A stretch of DNA of 5,462 nucleotides from Deltaproteobacteria bacterium (GCA_031267005.1 JAIRZX010000419.1:1-5462), one strand, 5' to 3'. Positions 1 through 4,293 are shown, counted from the first letter of the stretch. Translations and numbers: made by a program. Notes: generated from the sequence alone by a model not told the origin.

Positions 1-233
1 AGAGTTCAGGGAGAAACTACCCCTGAGCCTTACCTCGTAGATGGAATCATTTAAAGTCACCAAGTAATGTTAAAATAGAACATTTTAGCCATACGCCCGC
101 GCTTGCCGGGGCCTTTGGCGCCCGGGGCTCCGGAAAAGGGGCCACGGGGCGATTTTTCAGGAAAGGATGGTTTAAGGACGGGGAAGGCGGGAAAAAGACG
201 GAAGAGCCCTTTTCGGAAACCTGGCGGGGCGGC
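1..233. other. Left-edge stretch without a supported gene
   Basis: I see no credible gene here. The first 90 bases are AT-richer than the rest of the window. They contain a small inverted repeat with arms TAAAAT at 71-76 and ATTTTA at 82-87, and another with arms TCAGGG at 6-11 and CCCTGA at 22-27. Neither is followed by a convincing T-run, so I do not call a terminator, although one would be expected after the minus-strand small-gene run that ends at 234. Confidence 0.5.
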
Positions 234-413
234 TCAGGAGCTGCCCGGTTCCGGGCTTCCGGAAAGCTCGCCTTCCAGTTTCAGGGCCGCCTCGATTGCG
301 GCAATTCTTGTTTTGAGGCGAGGGATAAGCACCTTGCTTATGACGACGTCGATGATGACGGTAAGGACGGCTATGGCCAGGCAGCTGAGTATTACCAAAT
401 AAGCGGCATGCAT
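234..413 (-). CDS. Small single-pass membrane protein, unknown function (paralogue of the 699-806 frame)
   Basis: This frame encodes 59 residues. Residues 5-25 form one continuous hydrophobic segment, interrupted only by D22. A charged amphipathic helix with the motif KVLIPRLKTRIAAIEAALKL follows, and the tail is short and rich in Ser, Gly and Pro. The start is the first of two closely spaced ATGs; the second is in another frame that stops after a few codons. A GAGG ribosome binding motif lies seven bases upstream, at 421-424. Third codon positions are strongly G/C. The segment KVLIPR recurs in the frame at 699-806, and the homology extends past that frame's stop, so the two are duplicates. 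The gene is the last of three small membrane-protein genes in the same direction. I do not recognise the family; a holin-like or small regulatory membrane peptide is possible but unsupported. Confidence 0.55.
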   Translation of the reverse strand: MHAAYLVILSCLAIAVLTVIIDVVISKVLIPRLKTRIAAIEAALKLEGELSGSPEPGSS

Positions 414-431
414 GGCGGTGCCTCATGGCCG

Positions 432-605
432 TCAAGGATTGTTGGAGGGCTCGGGGGCGGGACTGCCGAGAAGCGAGAGCTCCCGGGCGGCCTCCTTCCT
501 TCCCTTCCGGAGGCGCACGGCCAGCATCCATCTGACAGCTATGAGAACGACGGAGATAGCCAAAACGACCCAGGCGATATCTAACAGCATATCGGCGTAT
601 TTCAT
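432..605 (-). CDS. Small single-pass membrane protein, unknown function
   Basis: This frame encodes 57 residues. A hydrophobic segment covers about residues 7-24, followed by a strongly basic stretch (RLRKGRK), a short helical part and a Pro/Ser-rich end (SPAPEPSNNP). By the positive-inside rule the C-terminus is probably cytoplasmic. The frame is open further upstream, for 24 more codons, but I chose the ATG at 605 because AAAAGGAG lies seven bases before it (complement of 613-620) and the upstream extension has no hydrophobic or protein-like character. It lies between two other small membrane-protein genes. It shares their architecture (one membrane helix, basic helix, Pro/Ser tail) but little direct sequence. 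It is in frame with the 699-806 gene, so read-through of that gene's TGA would fuse the two. Function unknown. Confidence 0.55.
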   Translation of the reverse strand: MKYADMLLDIAWVVLAISVVLIAVRWMLAVRLRKGRKEAARELSLLGSPAPEPSNNP

Positions 606-698
606 GGCGCGGCTCCTTTTCCGCCGCCAGGGCACGGCCCCTTGGCTTCCGGAAGAGGAACTGACCCCTCGCGCCATCGCGGCCTTCTGGGCGGCAAT

Positions 699-806
699 TC
701 ATTTTTTGACGCGGGGGATGAGCACCTTCTCGATAACCATGGCGAAGCCGATGCAGATAGAGACGGCCATCACTATGCAAAGTACAGCGGCAAGATGCGG
801 ATTCAT
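699..806 (-). CDS. Very small membrane protein, apparently shortened by an in-frame TGA
   Basis: This frame encodes 35 residues, nearly all in one hydrophobic segment (residues 5-25), ending VIEKVLIPRVKK. The ribosome binding site AAGGAG lies seven bases before the ATG (complement of 814-819), one of the better ones in the window. The closing TGA aligns exactly with an AGA arginine codon of the paralogue at 234-413. Beyond the stop the paralogy goes on in frame: IAAQKAA against IAAIEAA, then SGS in both, one codon out of step. The gene therefore looks like a full-length copy with a nonsense change, or one that relies on read-through. The reading frame after the TGA stays open into the next gene. 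Whether the 35-residue form works as a membrane peptide cannot be told from sequence. Confidence 0.5.
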   Translation of the reverse strand: MNPHLAAVLCIVMAVSICIGFAMVIEKVLIPRVKK

Positions 807-813
807 GTGCGGT

Positions 814-819
814 CTCCTT
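814..819 (-). promoter_or_regulatory. Ribosome binding site of the 35-residue membrane protein
   Basis: AAGGAG, seven bases before the ATG at 806. It fixes the start of the small gene at 699-806 and sits just after the stop of the fragment at 826-984. Confidence 0.5.
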
Positions 820-825
820 GGCCGG

Positions 826-984
826 CTAATCCGATGCCAAGAAATTGAAGTACAAGGAAAGAGCAAGAAGGGCCCGCGTCAGTGCATAGGCTGTAGGGCC
901 GCCCTGGTTGCTCTGGAACAAGCCCACCAGGAAGGCCCCCACGCCTGCCTGCGATATCTCGTTGCCTTGCCCTTTCTCTCTCCA
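826..984 (-). pseudogene. 3' fragment of a hydrophobic protein gene, start missing
   Basis: The frame is open from the codon after a TGA (985-987) to a TAG at 826-828, giving 52 codons. It has clear coding character: third positions are mostly G/C and the peptide is protein-like, with GVGAFLVGLFQS, then a polar turn NQGGP, then ALTRALLALSLYFNFLASD. It has no ATG. The only plausible internal start is a GTG at 942, with a weak upstream AGG, which would give 38 residues. The stop lies 19 bases before the ATG of the next small gene, as in an operon. I read it as the surviving end of a larger gene whose start was lost when the neighbouring integrase decayed, or as a short GTG-started peptide. Family not recognised. 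Confidence 0.4.
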
Positions 985-997
985 TCAACACACTTTG

Positions 998-1108
998 CTA
1001 TAATGCCGAAACAACCTCGAGGTACAGCGCCTGCCCCCCGCCGTCATAATGGCGGACGTGCTTCGCCCCGGCCTTGAATCCCCGGACGGATTTGTCCGTA
1101 AGCGGCAT
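998..1108 (-). pseudogene. Truncated tyrosine integrase (N-terminal DUF4102-like part only)
   Basis: The frame opens at an ATG preceded by AGGAGG (complement of 1113-1118). It encodes 36 residues beginning MPLTDKSVRGFKAG and containing HYDGGGQALYLEV, then stops at TAG (998-1000). This pattern is the hallmark of the N-terminal arm-binding domain (DUF4102) of P4-type phage and island integrases: MPLTD, then a basic K-containing stretch, then DGGG-LYLEV. Those enzymes are about 400 residues long and carry their catalytic R-H-R-Y residues in the C-terminal half, all missing here. In the family, the residues after LYLEV normally run on into a GSK-W-R-like segment, which is absent. The gene points away from the tRNA-Thr 3' end, exactly as integrases of tRNA-targeting elements do. 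Recombinase activity is not possible from this fragment. Confidence 0.7.
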
Positions 1109-1112
1109 GGAA

Positions 1113-1118
1113 CCTCCT
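1113..1118 (-). promoter_or_regulatory. Strong ribosome binding site of the integrase remnant
   Basis: AGGAGG, four bases before the ATG at 1108. It abuts the foot of the large hairpin at 1119-1155, so pairing of the leader could affect its accessibility. Confidence 0.6.
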
Positions 1119-1168
1119 AGCAGTAACGCCGGGCTGCGCCCGGCTGATTACTGCTAAGGTTACTGCTA
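1118..1168. repeat. Three TTACTGCTA boxes with a GC-rich hairpin in the integrase leader
   Basis: The nonamer TTACTGCTA occurs at 1148-1156 and 1160-1168 in direct orientation, 12 bp apart start to start, and as its inverse complement at 1118-1126. The inverted pair encloses a second inverted repeat, GCCGGGC at 1128-1134 against GCCCGGC at 1138-1144 with a three-base loop. Together they form a long two-part stem just upstream of the integrase ribosome binding site. No T-run follows, so it is not an intrinsic terminator. Spaced boxes between an integrase promoter and its start suggest an operator for a repressor or excisionase, or an integrase arm-type site. The role is inferred. Confidence 0.5.
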
Positions 1169-1182
1169 GCGGGATTAAAAAG

Positions 1183-1211
1183 ACAATATTCCGGGTTACA
1201 CCCCATTGCAA
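1183..1211 (-). promoter_or_regulatory. Possible sigma-70 promoter of the integrase remnant
   Basis: On the minus strand TTGCAA (1206-1211) and TATTGT (1183-1188) are separated by 17 bases. Each matches the consensus at four of six positions. Transcription would start near 1176, giving a leader of about 68 bases that contains the TTACTGCTA boxes. It lies directly after the tRNA terminator, which fits an independent unit. Confidence 0.3.
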
Positions 1212-1213
1212 AG

Positions 1214-1250
1214 AAAAAACGCCGCAATCCCTTGGAATTACGGCGTTTTA
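1214..1250 (-). terminator. Intrinsic terminator of the tRNA-Thr gene, with bidirectional symmetry
   Basis: The stem is AAAACGCCG (1216-1224) against CGGCGTTTT (1241-1249), continued by AAT/ATT after a C-A mismatch. Read on the minus strand it ends in six consecutive T (complement of 1214-1219), which suits termination 42-75 bases after the tRNA 3' end. On the plus strand TTTTA and a later TTTTTT follow, so it may also stop opposing transcription. Confidence 0.65.
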
Positions 1251-1291
1251 TCGATTTTTTGAGCCCCTGTAAAGGGCATAAAAAAAGGCAC

Positions 1292-1366
1292 TGGAGCCGA
1301 TGGTGGGACTTGAACCTACGGCCTGCTAATTACGAATCAGCTGCTCTACCGCTGAGCTACATCGGC
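1292..1366 (-). tRNA. tRNA-Thr (anticodon CGT)
   Basis: A complete 75-base cloverleaf can be folded. The acceptor stem is GCCGATG with CATCGGC, the D arm is GCTC with loop AGCGGTA and GAGC, and the anticodon stem is GCTGA with TTAGC. The loop TTCGTAA gives anticodon CGT, which reads ACG threonine codons. The T arm is GTAGG, TTCAAGT, CCCAC with one A-C mismatch in the middle of its stem. The 3' end TCCA is encoded, with T as discriminator base. The sequence closely resembles the E. coli thrW type of tRNA-Thr(CGT), a known phage and island insertion target. The integrase remnant lies on its 3' side in the same direction, consistent with the 3' end having served as an attachment site. No second copy of the tRNA 3' end is visible in the window. 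Confidence 0.95.
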
Positions 1367-1397
1367 GAAAGGGGCCAGGCTGGCCCACGGAACAGAT

Positions 1398-1427
1398 CTG
1401 ATATCACAAATCCTGGCGGAATGTCAA
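1398..1427 (-). promoter_or_regulatory. Sigma-70 promoter of tRNA-Thr
   Basis: A perfect -35 box TTGACA (complement of 1422-1427) stands 18 bases before TATCAG (complement of 1398-1403). The -10 box is preceded by TGA, the extended -10 element. Transcription would start near 1391, about 25 bases before the mature tRNA 5' end, a normal distance for a tRNA precursor leader. Confidence 0.7.
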
Positions 1428-1717
1428 CGGTTGCCGGGGGTACGGGGGTATCGGCTTCGGACGGCGGACTTCCAATCCAACCCTACCTAAGGTATTGGGA
1501 GTTAAGACGTACCCATTCAGCCCCCCCGCCAACATGGAGGCGCTCCGAAATATATAAAAGTGGCCTGAACCGCTGCGAGGCTCAAGTCTGCCTGGAGCTG
1601 ACCAACGCCTCAAGCCCAGCCGCTGGGTCAAGGGCAAGCCCCCGTTCCCGCCTAATCACCTCAAAGAAGGGGGATGCCGGGGCCCTTCAGCCATTTTCAA
1701 GAAAGAAAATTTTTGGC
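1428..1717. other. Intergenic stretch upstream of tRNA-Thr, no gene seen
   Basis: Frames are open here on both strands, but none has a credible start with a ribosome binding site or a protein-like product. The plus-strand frame starting at 1232 reads through the complement of the tRNA and is an artefact. Short AT patches occur at 1550-1560 and 1700-1732. Confidence 0.4.
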
Positions 1718-2050
1718 ATGAAAATATAAGTATCCGTCCATTGGGTAGAACGCCGCCTCCCTTCACCCCAGGTCTTGAGCTACCTCTCCCCCGCAAAGGA
1801 CCGCGGCCCCGCAAAGAACCGCCTCGCCTCGCCCTTGTACCTCCTCACCCTGCCCTACACCCCGTCCTGCACGAAAATCGACTCCGGCCTGGGAAATTCC
1901 CGCCCCGACGGGGACGATATTAAGCGGCGGAAAAGGCAAACAAGCATGAGGTGCTTGAGGGGGCGGGGCATACCGAGGGCCGGCCTCGAGATCAAGCCGA
2001 GGCGCACAGCGTTAACCTCGGGAGAGTTATCATGTTCACGATGGGTTTGA
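1718..2050 (+). pseudogene. Possible decayed reading frame, strand uncertain
   Basis: From an ATG at 1718 the frame reads Met-Lys-Ile, then TAA (1727-1729). It then continues open in the same frame to a TAG at about 2050, through VSVHWVERRLPS and SPLYLLTLPYTPSCTKID. Between roughly 1775 and 1915 the third codon positions are almost all G or C, as expected for a gene in this genome. If the TAA was once a tyrosine codon the start would read MKIYVSVHW. The opposite strand shares the wobble positions and is protein-like too, around 1858-1905 (ESIFVQDGV), but it carries two stops. I therefore cannot decide the strand, only that this part may derive from a coding sequence. No family recognised, and no good ribosome binding site. 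Confidence 0.2.
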
Positions 2051-2079
2051 TGAACATGTTCATGACGGGTTTGATGAAA
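2032..2079 (+). repeat. 24-bp imperfect tandem duplication
   Basis: Two adjacent 24-bp copies, 2032-2055 and 2056-2079, differ at only three positions. The unit is a multiple of three, so the frame through it is kept. The junction forms a perfect 14-bp palindrome, ATGAACATGTTCAT, at 2050-2063. Confidence 0.85.
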
Positions 2080-2130
2080 TTGAAAGAGAAAATACTGACA
2101 TGTCCAGGTGGAGCTAGGCTCACAACATAA
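2032..2130 (+). CDS. Short methionine-rich peptide built on a 24-bp duplication
   Basis: This frame encodes 32 residues. An eight-residue unit occurs twice in tandem (MFTMGLMN, MFMTGLMK), followed by a basic segment LKEKIL and a short tail. GGGAGAG lies six bases before the ATG, a fair ribosome binding site. The N-terminal half is hydrophobic with seven methionines in 16 residues and could lie on or in a membrane. The ATG is inside a predicted eight-base stem (2031-2038 with 2051-2058), which could restrain translation. It stands alone, without a visible promoter or terminator. Chance origin by slippage in non-coding DNA is a serious alternative. Function unknown. Confidence 0.3.
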   Translation: MFTMGLMNMFMTGLMKLKEKILTCPGGARLTT

Positions 2131-2650
2131 CTTTTTTACGCACCAATTAGACTTCAAATTACGCCCGCGAACCCTTAATGGGATTAGTTCTCAATAGCGG
2201 GCACAAGACGACGGATTATCCTGGCGGGCGGGGTTGACGAGCCTCATTCCCCTCCTTGGACCGCGACGGCTTTTTTGGAGGACGTCAAATCCCGTGCCCT
2301 GCACCCATCGGTCCCGGGCCCTGCACCCACCGGCCGACCTAGGCCGGAGGGGACCCAGGGGAGCCATTGAAGGGAGACGCGATCGGACGGCAGAAAACCC
2401 TCGTTCCCCTCCTAACATGTAAAACGGCAAAAACGTCCCGGGGCAGAGACAAGGCCAAGCTTAGTTCCTCGCGGACGGGGCCCCTTGGCCCTGGACAGTT
2501 CCGAGTCGGCCGGTCCGCGATTGCCGGAACTTCAGGGGGGCGGAGTCCGGGGTTCCGGCGCCTTAGCCCGTCCCGGACGGGGCGGCCCCTTTCCCAGTGA
2601 CTGCCTAAAGCGTCAACCCCCTCAACGGAGCCCGCTCGAACTCAGGCTCG
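2131..2650. other. Intergenic stretch, no gene seen
   Basis: The first 30 bases are AT-rich, the rest very GC-rich. I found no start with a ribosome binding site leading to a protein-like frame. On the minus strand AAGGAGGGGA precedes an ATG near 2245, but the frame is only 17 codons long. Structure present: a 16-bp direct repeat (2296-2311 and 2318-2333) and a hairpin with six-base arms at 2163-2168 and 2197-2202 around a 28-base loop. Confidence 0.4.
2296..2333. repeat. 16-bp direct repeat, period 22
   Basis: GCCCTGCACCCATCGG at 2296-2311 recurs at 2318-2333 with one change (T to C). Six bases separate the copies. No function is evident. Confidence 0.8.
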
Positions 2651-2968
2651 TTAGGGGCCGGGGCGGGTCCCCCGCGCCGCACCCTGGCAAGCAACGAGTT
2701 TCACGTCCCCGTGATCGGGGGCGCGGCGGGCAGGCCCCACTGCGGCCCTCTGGCCGGGAGAAAGAGCCTCGAGTTCCATAAGGCACCTGCGGTAGGCGGC
2801 CAGCATCTCCACCCGGCCGCTCATGTTGTCCAGAAGGCCGACGCCCAGCCCGCCAAGGGAGCGGCCCCCCTGGATCTCGACGTTCCCGGCGAAGGCGTCC
2901 GGCCCCCGTCCACTGATCCTTGGCTTTTCCCTTACGGCGGAATCCTTCTCGTTTGTCTCGCTTGTCAT
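2651..2968 (-). CDS. Small hypothetical protein
   Basis: This frame encodes 105 residues. The first 75 or so look like a real protein: a polar N-terminus (residues 1-24), a glycine-rich segment with GGRSLGGLGVGLLDN (about 34-48), then an amphipathic helix through GRVEMLAAYRRCLMELEAL. Third codon positions are predominantly G/C. The last 30 residues are Arg/Ala/Gly/Pro-rich and less convincing, so the original end may lie earlier and have been lost. AAGGTGG stands a few bases before the ATG. The start overlaps the stop of the upstream frame in the ATGA arrangement typical of translational coupling. I do not recognise the family and there is no membrane segment or signal peptide. Confidence 0.4.
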   Translation of the reverse strand: MTSETNEKDSAVREKPRISGRGPDAFAGNVEIQGGRSLGGLGVGLLDNMSGRVEMLAAYRRCLMELEALSPGQRAAVGPARRAPDHGDVKLVACQGAARGTRPGP

Positions 2969-3165
2969 AAACCACCTTCGAGAGTCCCGGACAGCCGAGA
3001 CGAAAAGGCTCCGGCCCGCAACCCCAAACGCGCGGGGCCCGGCCTTGAGGCAAACGCGGCGCGGCTGACGACCGCGTCGGCTCCGGCCAACTTAGTCGCG
3101 CGGCGTCCCAAAAAAGCGAGAGTTTCCTTCTCGTCCAACCAGTCTAGACCATTCGTCCGGGACAA
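2965..3165 (-). CDS. Possible small frame overlapping the start of the 2651-2968 gene
   Basis: This frame encodes 66 residues from a TTG, with no good ribosome binding site. It begins SRTNGLDWLDEKETLAFLGR, which is protein-like, but becomes rich in Ala, Arg, Gly and Leu after residue 30. It ends at TGA within ATGA, overlapping the next ATG by four bases, the main argument for it being real. Third-position G/C is only moderate. It may be the decayed 3' end of a longer gene or chance. No family recognised. Confidence 0.22.
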   Translation of the reverse strand: MSRTNGLDWLDEKETLAFLGRRATKLAGADAVVSRAAFASRPGPARLGLRAGAFSSRLSGTLEGGL

Positions 3166-3764
3166 TTCAAGGGAAATTCCTTAATGCTTCTTTCTCCGGG
3201 AATAGACTAATAGCGCCAGAACGTGATGGAACCGGCCGCCGGGGGGGAGGCGTAGGGCGAGCAAGAGTGAGCGGGCAGGAGAGGACAGTTGCGGGCTAAC
3301 AAGAAGGAGGTGGCGGGAAAGGGAAACGACAGGAAACTGAGAGGGAACAGGCAAGAGAGGGAAATGGCAAAAAATTAAGAGTGAACTGCCAAAATAATGA
3401 AATGGCGGACAATTAAGAGGGAGCGGGCAAAAGAGGGAAACGGCATTAAAGTAAGATAAAAAGGGTAGAAGGTGAAACGGAAGCGGCAGGAAAACGAGAG
3501 ACCGGAGGCGTGAGGCGACTGAAACTACAAGAAAATGGTGGGGAAACGGCGACTTGCAGGCGGGGAGAGGGGCCGCTCGAACACTTCGGGAAAAGCGCTC
3601 AACAGCTGGGCGGCGGTACGGCTCAGTGACGGTCACCCCCGCCTCGGGCGGAATATGCCGCCAAACGAGGGAAACGGGCAAGAAGCTGGAGGGAATGCTC
3701 TGGCGGTGGAGGGGACGGGTGGAAACGTGCCGGAGTATCCGGCGTGCGGGAAAAATGGCCCCAT
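3166..3764. other. Purine-rich stretch, no gene seen; contains a 38-bp tandem array
   Basis: The plus strand is strongly enriched in A and G. The long minus-strand frame (3181-3681) would encode a Leu/Pro/Phe/Ser-rich chain, which is simply what this purine bias gives on the other strand. Because the array period is not a multiple of three, the same repeat would be read in all frames. I call no gene here. Confidence 0.6.
3248..3475 (+). repeat. Degenerate 38-bp tandem repeat, about six units
   Basis: AAAYGRC-type unit starts recur every 38 bases, at 3324, 3362, 3400 and 3438. Units before these (3248 and 3286) keep the phase with weaker similarity. Units 3324-3361 and 3400-3437 agree at about 28 of 38 positions by eye, and nine of their ten differences are transitions. 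A typical unit carries AAGAGGGA, then GGGCAA, then GAGGG. Related pieces (GGGAAACGG) persist out of phase at about 3541 and 3669. There are no unique spacers between repeats, so it is an old minisatellite rather than a CRISPR array. Confidence 0.6.
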
Positions 3765-3794
3765 AAAACAGGCGGCGGGCCCGAAGGCCCGCCG
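3765..3794 (-). terminator. Intrinsic terminator with UUCG tetraloop
   Basis: On the minus strand a perfect nine-base stem, CGGCGGGCC with GGCCCGCCG (3773-3794), is closed by the very stable tetraloop C(UUCG)G. CCTGTTTTAT follows, with four T at the complement of 3765-3768. The T-run is short but the stem is exceptionally stable. It faces the right way to end the transcript of the 79-residue gene at 3959-4198. Confidence 0.65.
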
Positions 3795-3826
3795 ATTGGA
3801 AGGTGCGCGACCGGTTTTACCGGCGT

Positions 3827-3861
3827 TGAAGGCTTTAAGCTGAAGGCTGAAGGCTGAAGGC
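3827..3861 (+). repeat. 7-bp tandem repeat, five units
   Basis: TGAAGGC occurs at 3827, 3841, 3848 and 3855 in strict seven-base phase, with a diverged unit TTTAAGC at 3834. It falls in the 3' untranslated part of the 79-residue gene's transcript, between stop and terminator. Confidence 0.85.
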
Positions 3862-3934
3862 TGCGAAAGAAGGCCGCTGACCGGGCCTGCGGGCGGGGAC
3901 GCCCTCGGCCCCGCGTCTTGCGGCGGCCGCTTCC

Positions 3935-3953
3935 GGGTGGGGGGAGGGCCGGG
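3935..3953 (+). other. G-quadruplex motif
   Basis: Four G-runs of at least three are separated by one, one and two bases: GGG, T, GGGGGG, A, GGG, CC, GGG. It is on the plus strand, just past the stop of the minus-strand gene at 3959-4198, whose transcript is C-rich here. Any folding would be in the DNA non-transcribed strand. Confidence 0.5.
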
Positions 3954-3958
3954 AAACT

Positions 3959-4198
3959 CTAGTCCCTGGCGGCGAATTCGCCCTGCGGCCAGCAGGGGAA
4001 AGGGCCGGGAAGCGTTATGTTCATGAGCGCCGAAGAGGCAAAGGGGACCGGGGGAGCCCCGGCAAGCGGAGGCTGGCCGCTGCGGTCGAGCGCCTTCATC
4101 CGGCGCTCCAGCTCCAGGATAAGCCTCGCGAAGCCCCTGTCGAGCTCGTAGATGCTCTCCTCCAAGGTGTTCAGTCGTGTTGCCAGGCTCACGTGCAT
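3959..4198 (-). CDS. 79-residue heptad-repeat protein under a sigma-54 promoter, unknown function
   Basis: This frame encodes 79 residues. Residues 3-38 form a clear heptad pattern, with hydrophobic positions L5, L9, L12, I16, L19, F23, L26, L30 and L37 in 4-3 spacing and charged residues between them. A Pro/Ala-rich, probably disordered tail follows. The protein has no signal peptide or membrane segment and is likely a cytoplasmic oligomer or partner-binding protein. The frame is open 28 codons further upstream, but that ATG (4282) lies within the promoter. The chosen ATG has GGGAGG eight bases before it. It forms a complete unit of its own: sigma-54 promoter (4278-4293), 69-base leader, terminator at 3765-3794. 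The layout (short coiled coil, then Pro-rich end) is faintly like SlyX, but the typical C-terminal PPPHY is absent, so I do not assign that name. Confidence 0.6.
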   Translation of the reverse strand: MHVSLATRLNTLEESIYELDRGFARLILELERRMKALDRSGQPPLAGAPPVPFASSALMNITLPGPFPCWPQGEFAARD

Positions 4199-4206
4199 CT
4201 TGCCTT

Positions 4207-4233
4207 CCTCCCTTCCAGAAAAACCTCCCTTCC
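4207..4233 (-). repeat. Duplicated Shine-Dalgarno tract in the leader of the 79-residue gene
   Basis: GGAAGGGAGG occurs twice on the minus strand (complements of 4207-4216 and 4224-4233), 17 bases apart. The nearer copy is at proper distance from the ATG at 4198. The farther one could be a ribosome standby site or merely a duplication. Confidence 0.55.
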
Positions 4234-4244
4234 TGAGAAAGCCG

Positions 4245-4260
4245 GTGGCCTCGCGGCCAC
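4245..4260 (-). promoter_or_regulatory. Leader hairpin with GNRA tetraloop
   Basis: The minus-strand transcript has a perfect six-base stem, GTGGCC with GGCCAC, closed by GCGA, a GNRA loop. It would begin about eight bases after the predicted sigma-54 start site, a position where 5' hairpins often protect mRNA from decay. The role is inferred. Confidence 0.45.
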
Positions 4261-4277
4261 GTCTCGGCAGATTATGT

Positions 4278-4293
4278 AGCAACGATCGTGCCT
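4278..4293 (-). promoter_or_regulatory. Sigma-54 (-24/-12) promoter
   Basis: The minus strand reads AGGCACGATCGTTGCT. Against the consensus TGGCACG, four bases, TTGCW, it differs only in the first base. The invariant GG and GC dinucleotides are ten bases apart, as required. The predicted start is near 4267, giving a 69-base leader to the ATG at 4198. Sigma-54 promoters need an AAA+ activator bound upstream, and a gene for such an activator ends about 700 bases away (4997-5462). Confidence 0.7.

Noticed and set aside
699..701. TGA as a selenocysteine codon
   Set aside because: The paralogue has arginine at this position, not cysteine, and I see no convincing hairpin of the required type directly downstream.
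172..780. Long minus-strand open frame of 202 codons
   Set aside because: It runs in another frame across three small genes that have ribosome binding sites and coherent membrane helices; its own translation is low-complexity, rich in Arg, Pro and Gly.
824..839. Second GG-N10-GC sigma-54-like sequence (TGGCAT...TAGCC, minus strand)
   Set aside because: It lies in the end of a coding-like frame and would start transcription inside the ribosome binding site of the next gene; the -12 half is poor.
412..1077. Plus-strand open frame of 221 codons
   Set aside because: It is antisense to the small membrane genes and the integrase remnant, and has no ribosome binding site or family-like motif.
1263..1277. 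Hairpin GCCC/GGGC between tRNA and terminator as a separate terminator
   Set aside because: The stem is four bases and no T-run follows in the minus-strand direction.
1232..1729. Plus-strand open frame across the tRNA
   Set aside because: It translates the complement of tRNA-Thr and its terminator, a classic artefact.
1855..2157. 100-codon minus-strand frame with a His-rich stretch that could suggest metal binding
   Set aside because: The histidines come from reading the 24-bp plus-strand duplication backwards; there is no ribosome binding site and the C-terminal part is unlike a domain.
3248..3475. CRISPR array
   Set aside because: The 38-bp units are contiguous and degenerate with no unique spacers, and no cas gene is present.
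3181..3681. 166-codon minus-strand frame resembling a multi-pass membrane protein
   Set aside because: Its hydrophobic, Pro-rich make-up is the product of a purine-rich 38-bp tandem array on the other strand, and the period is not a multiple of three.
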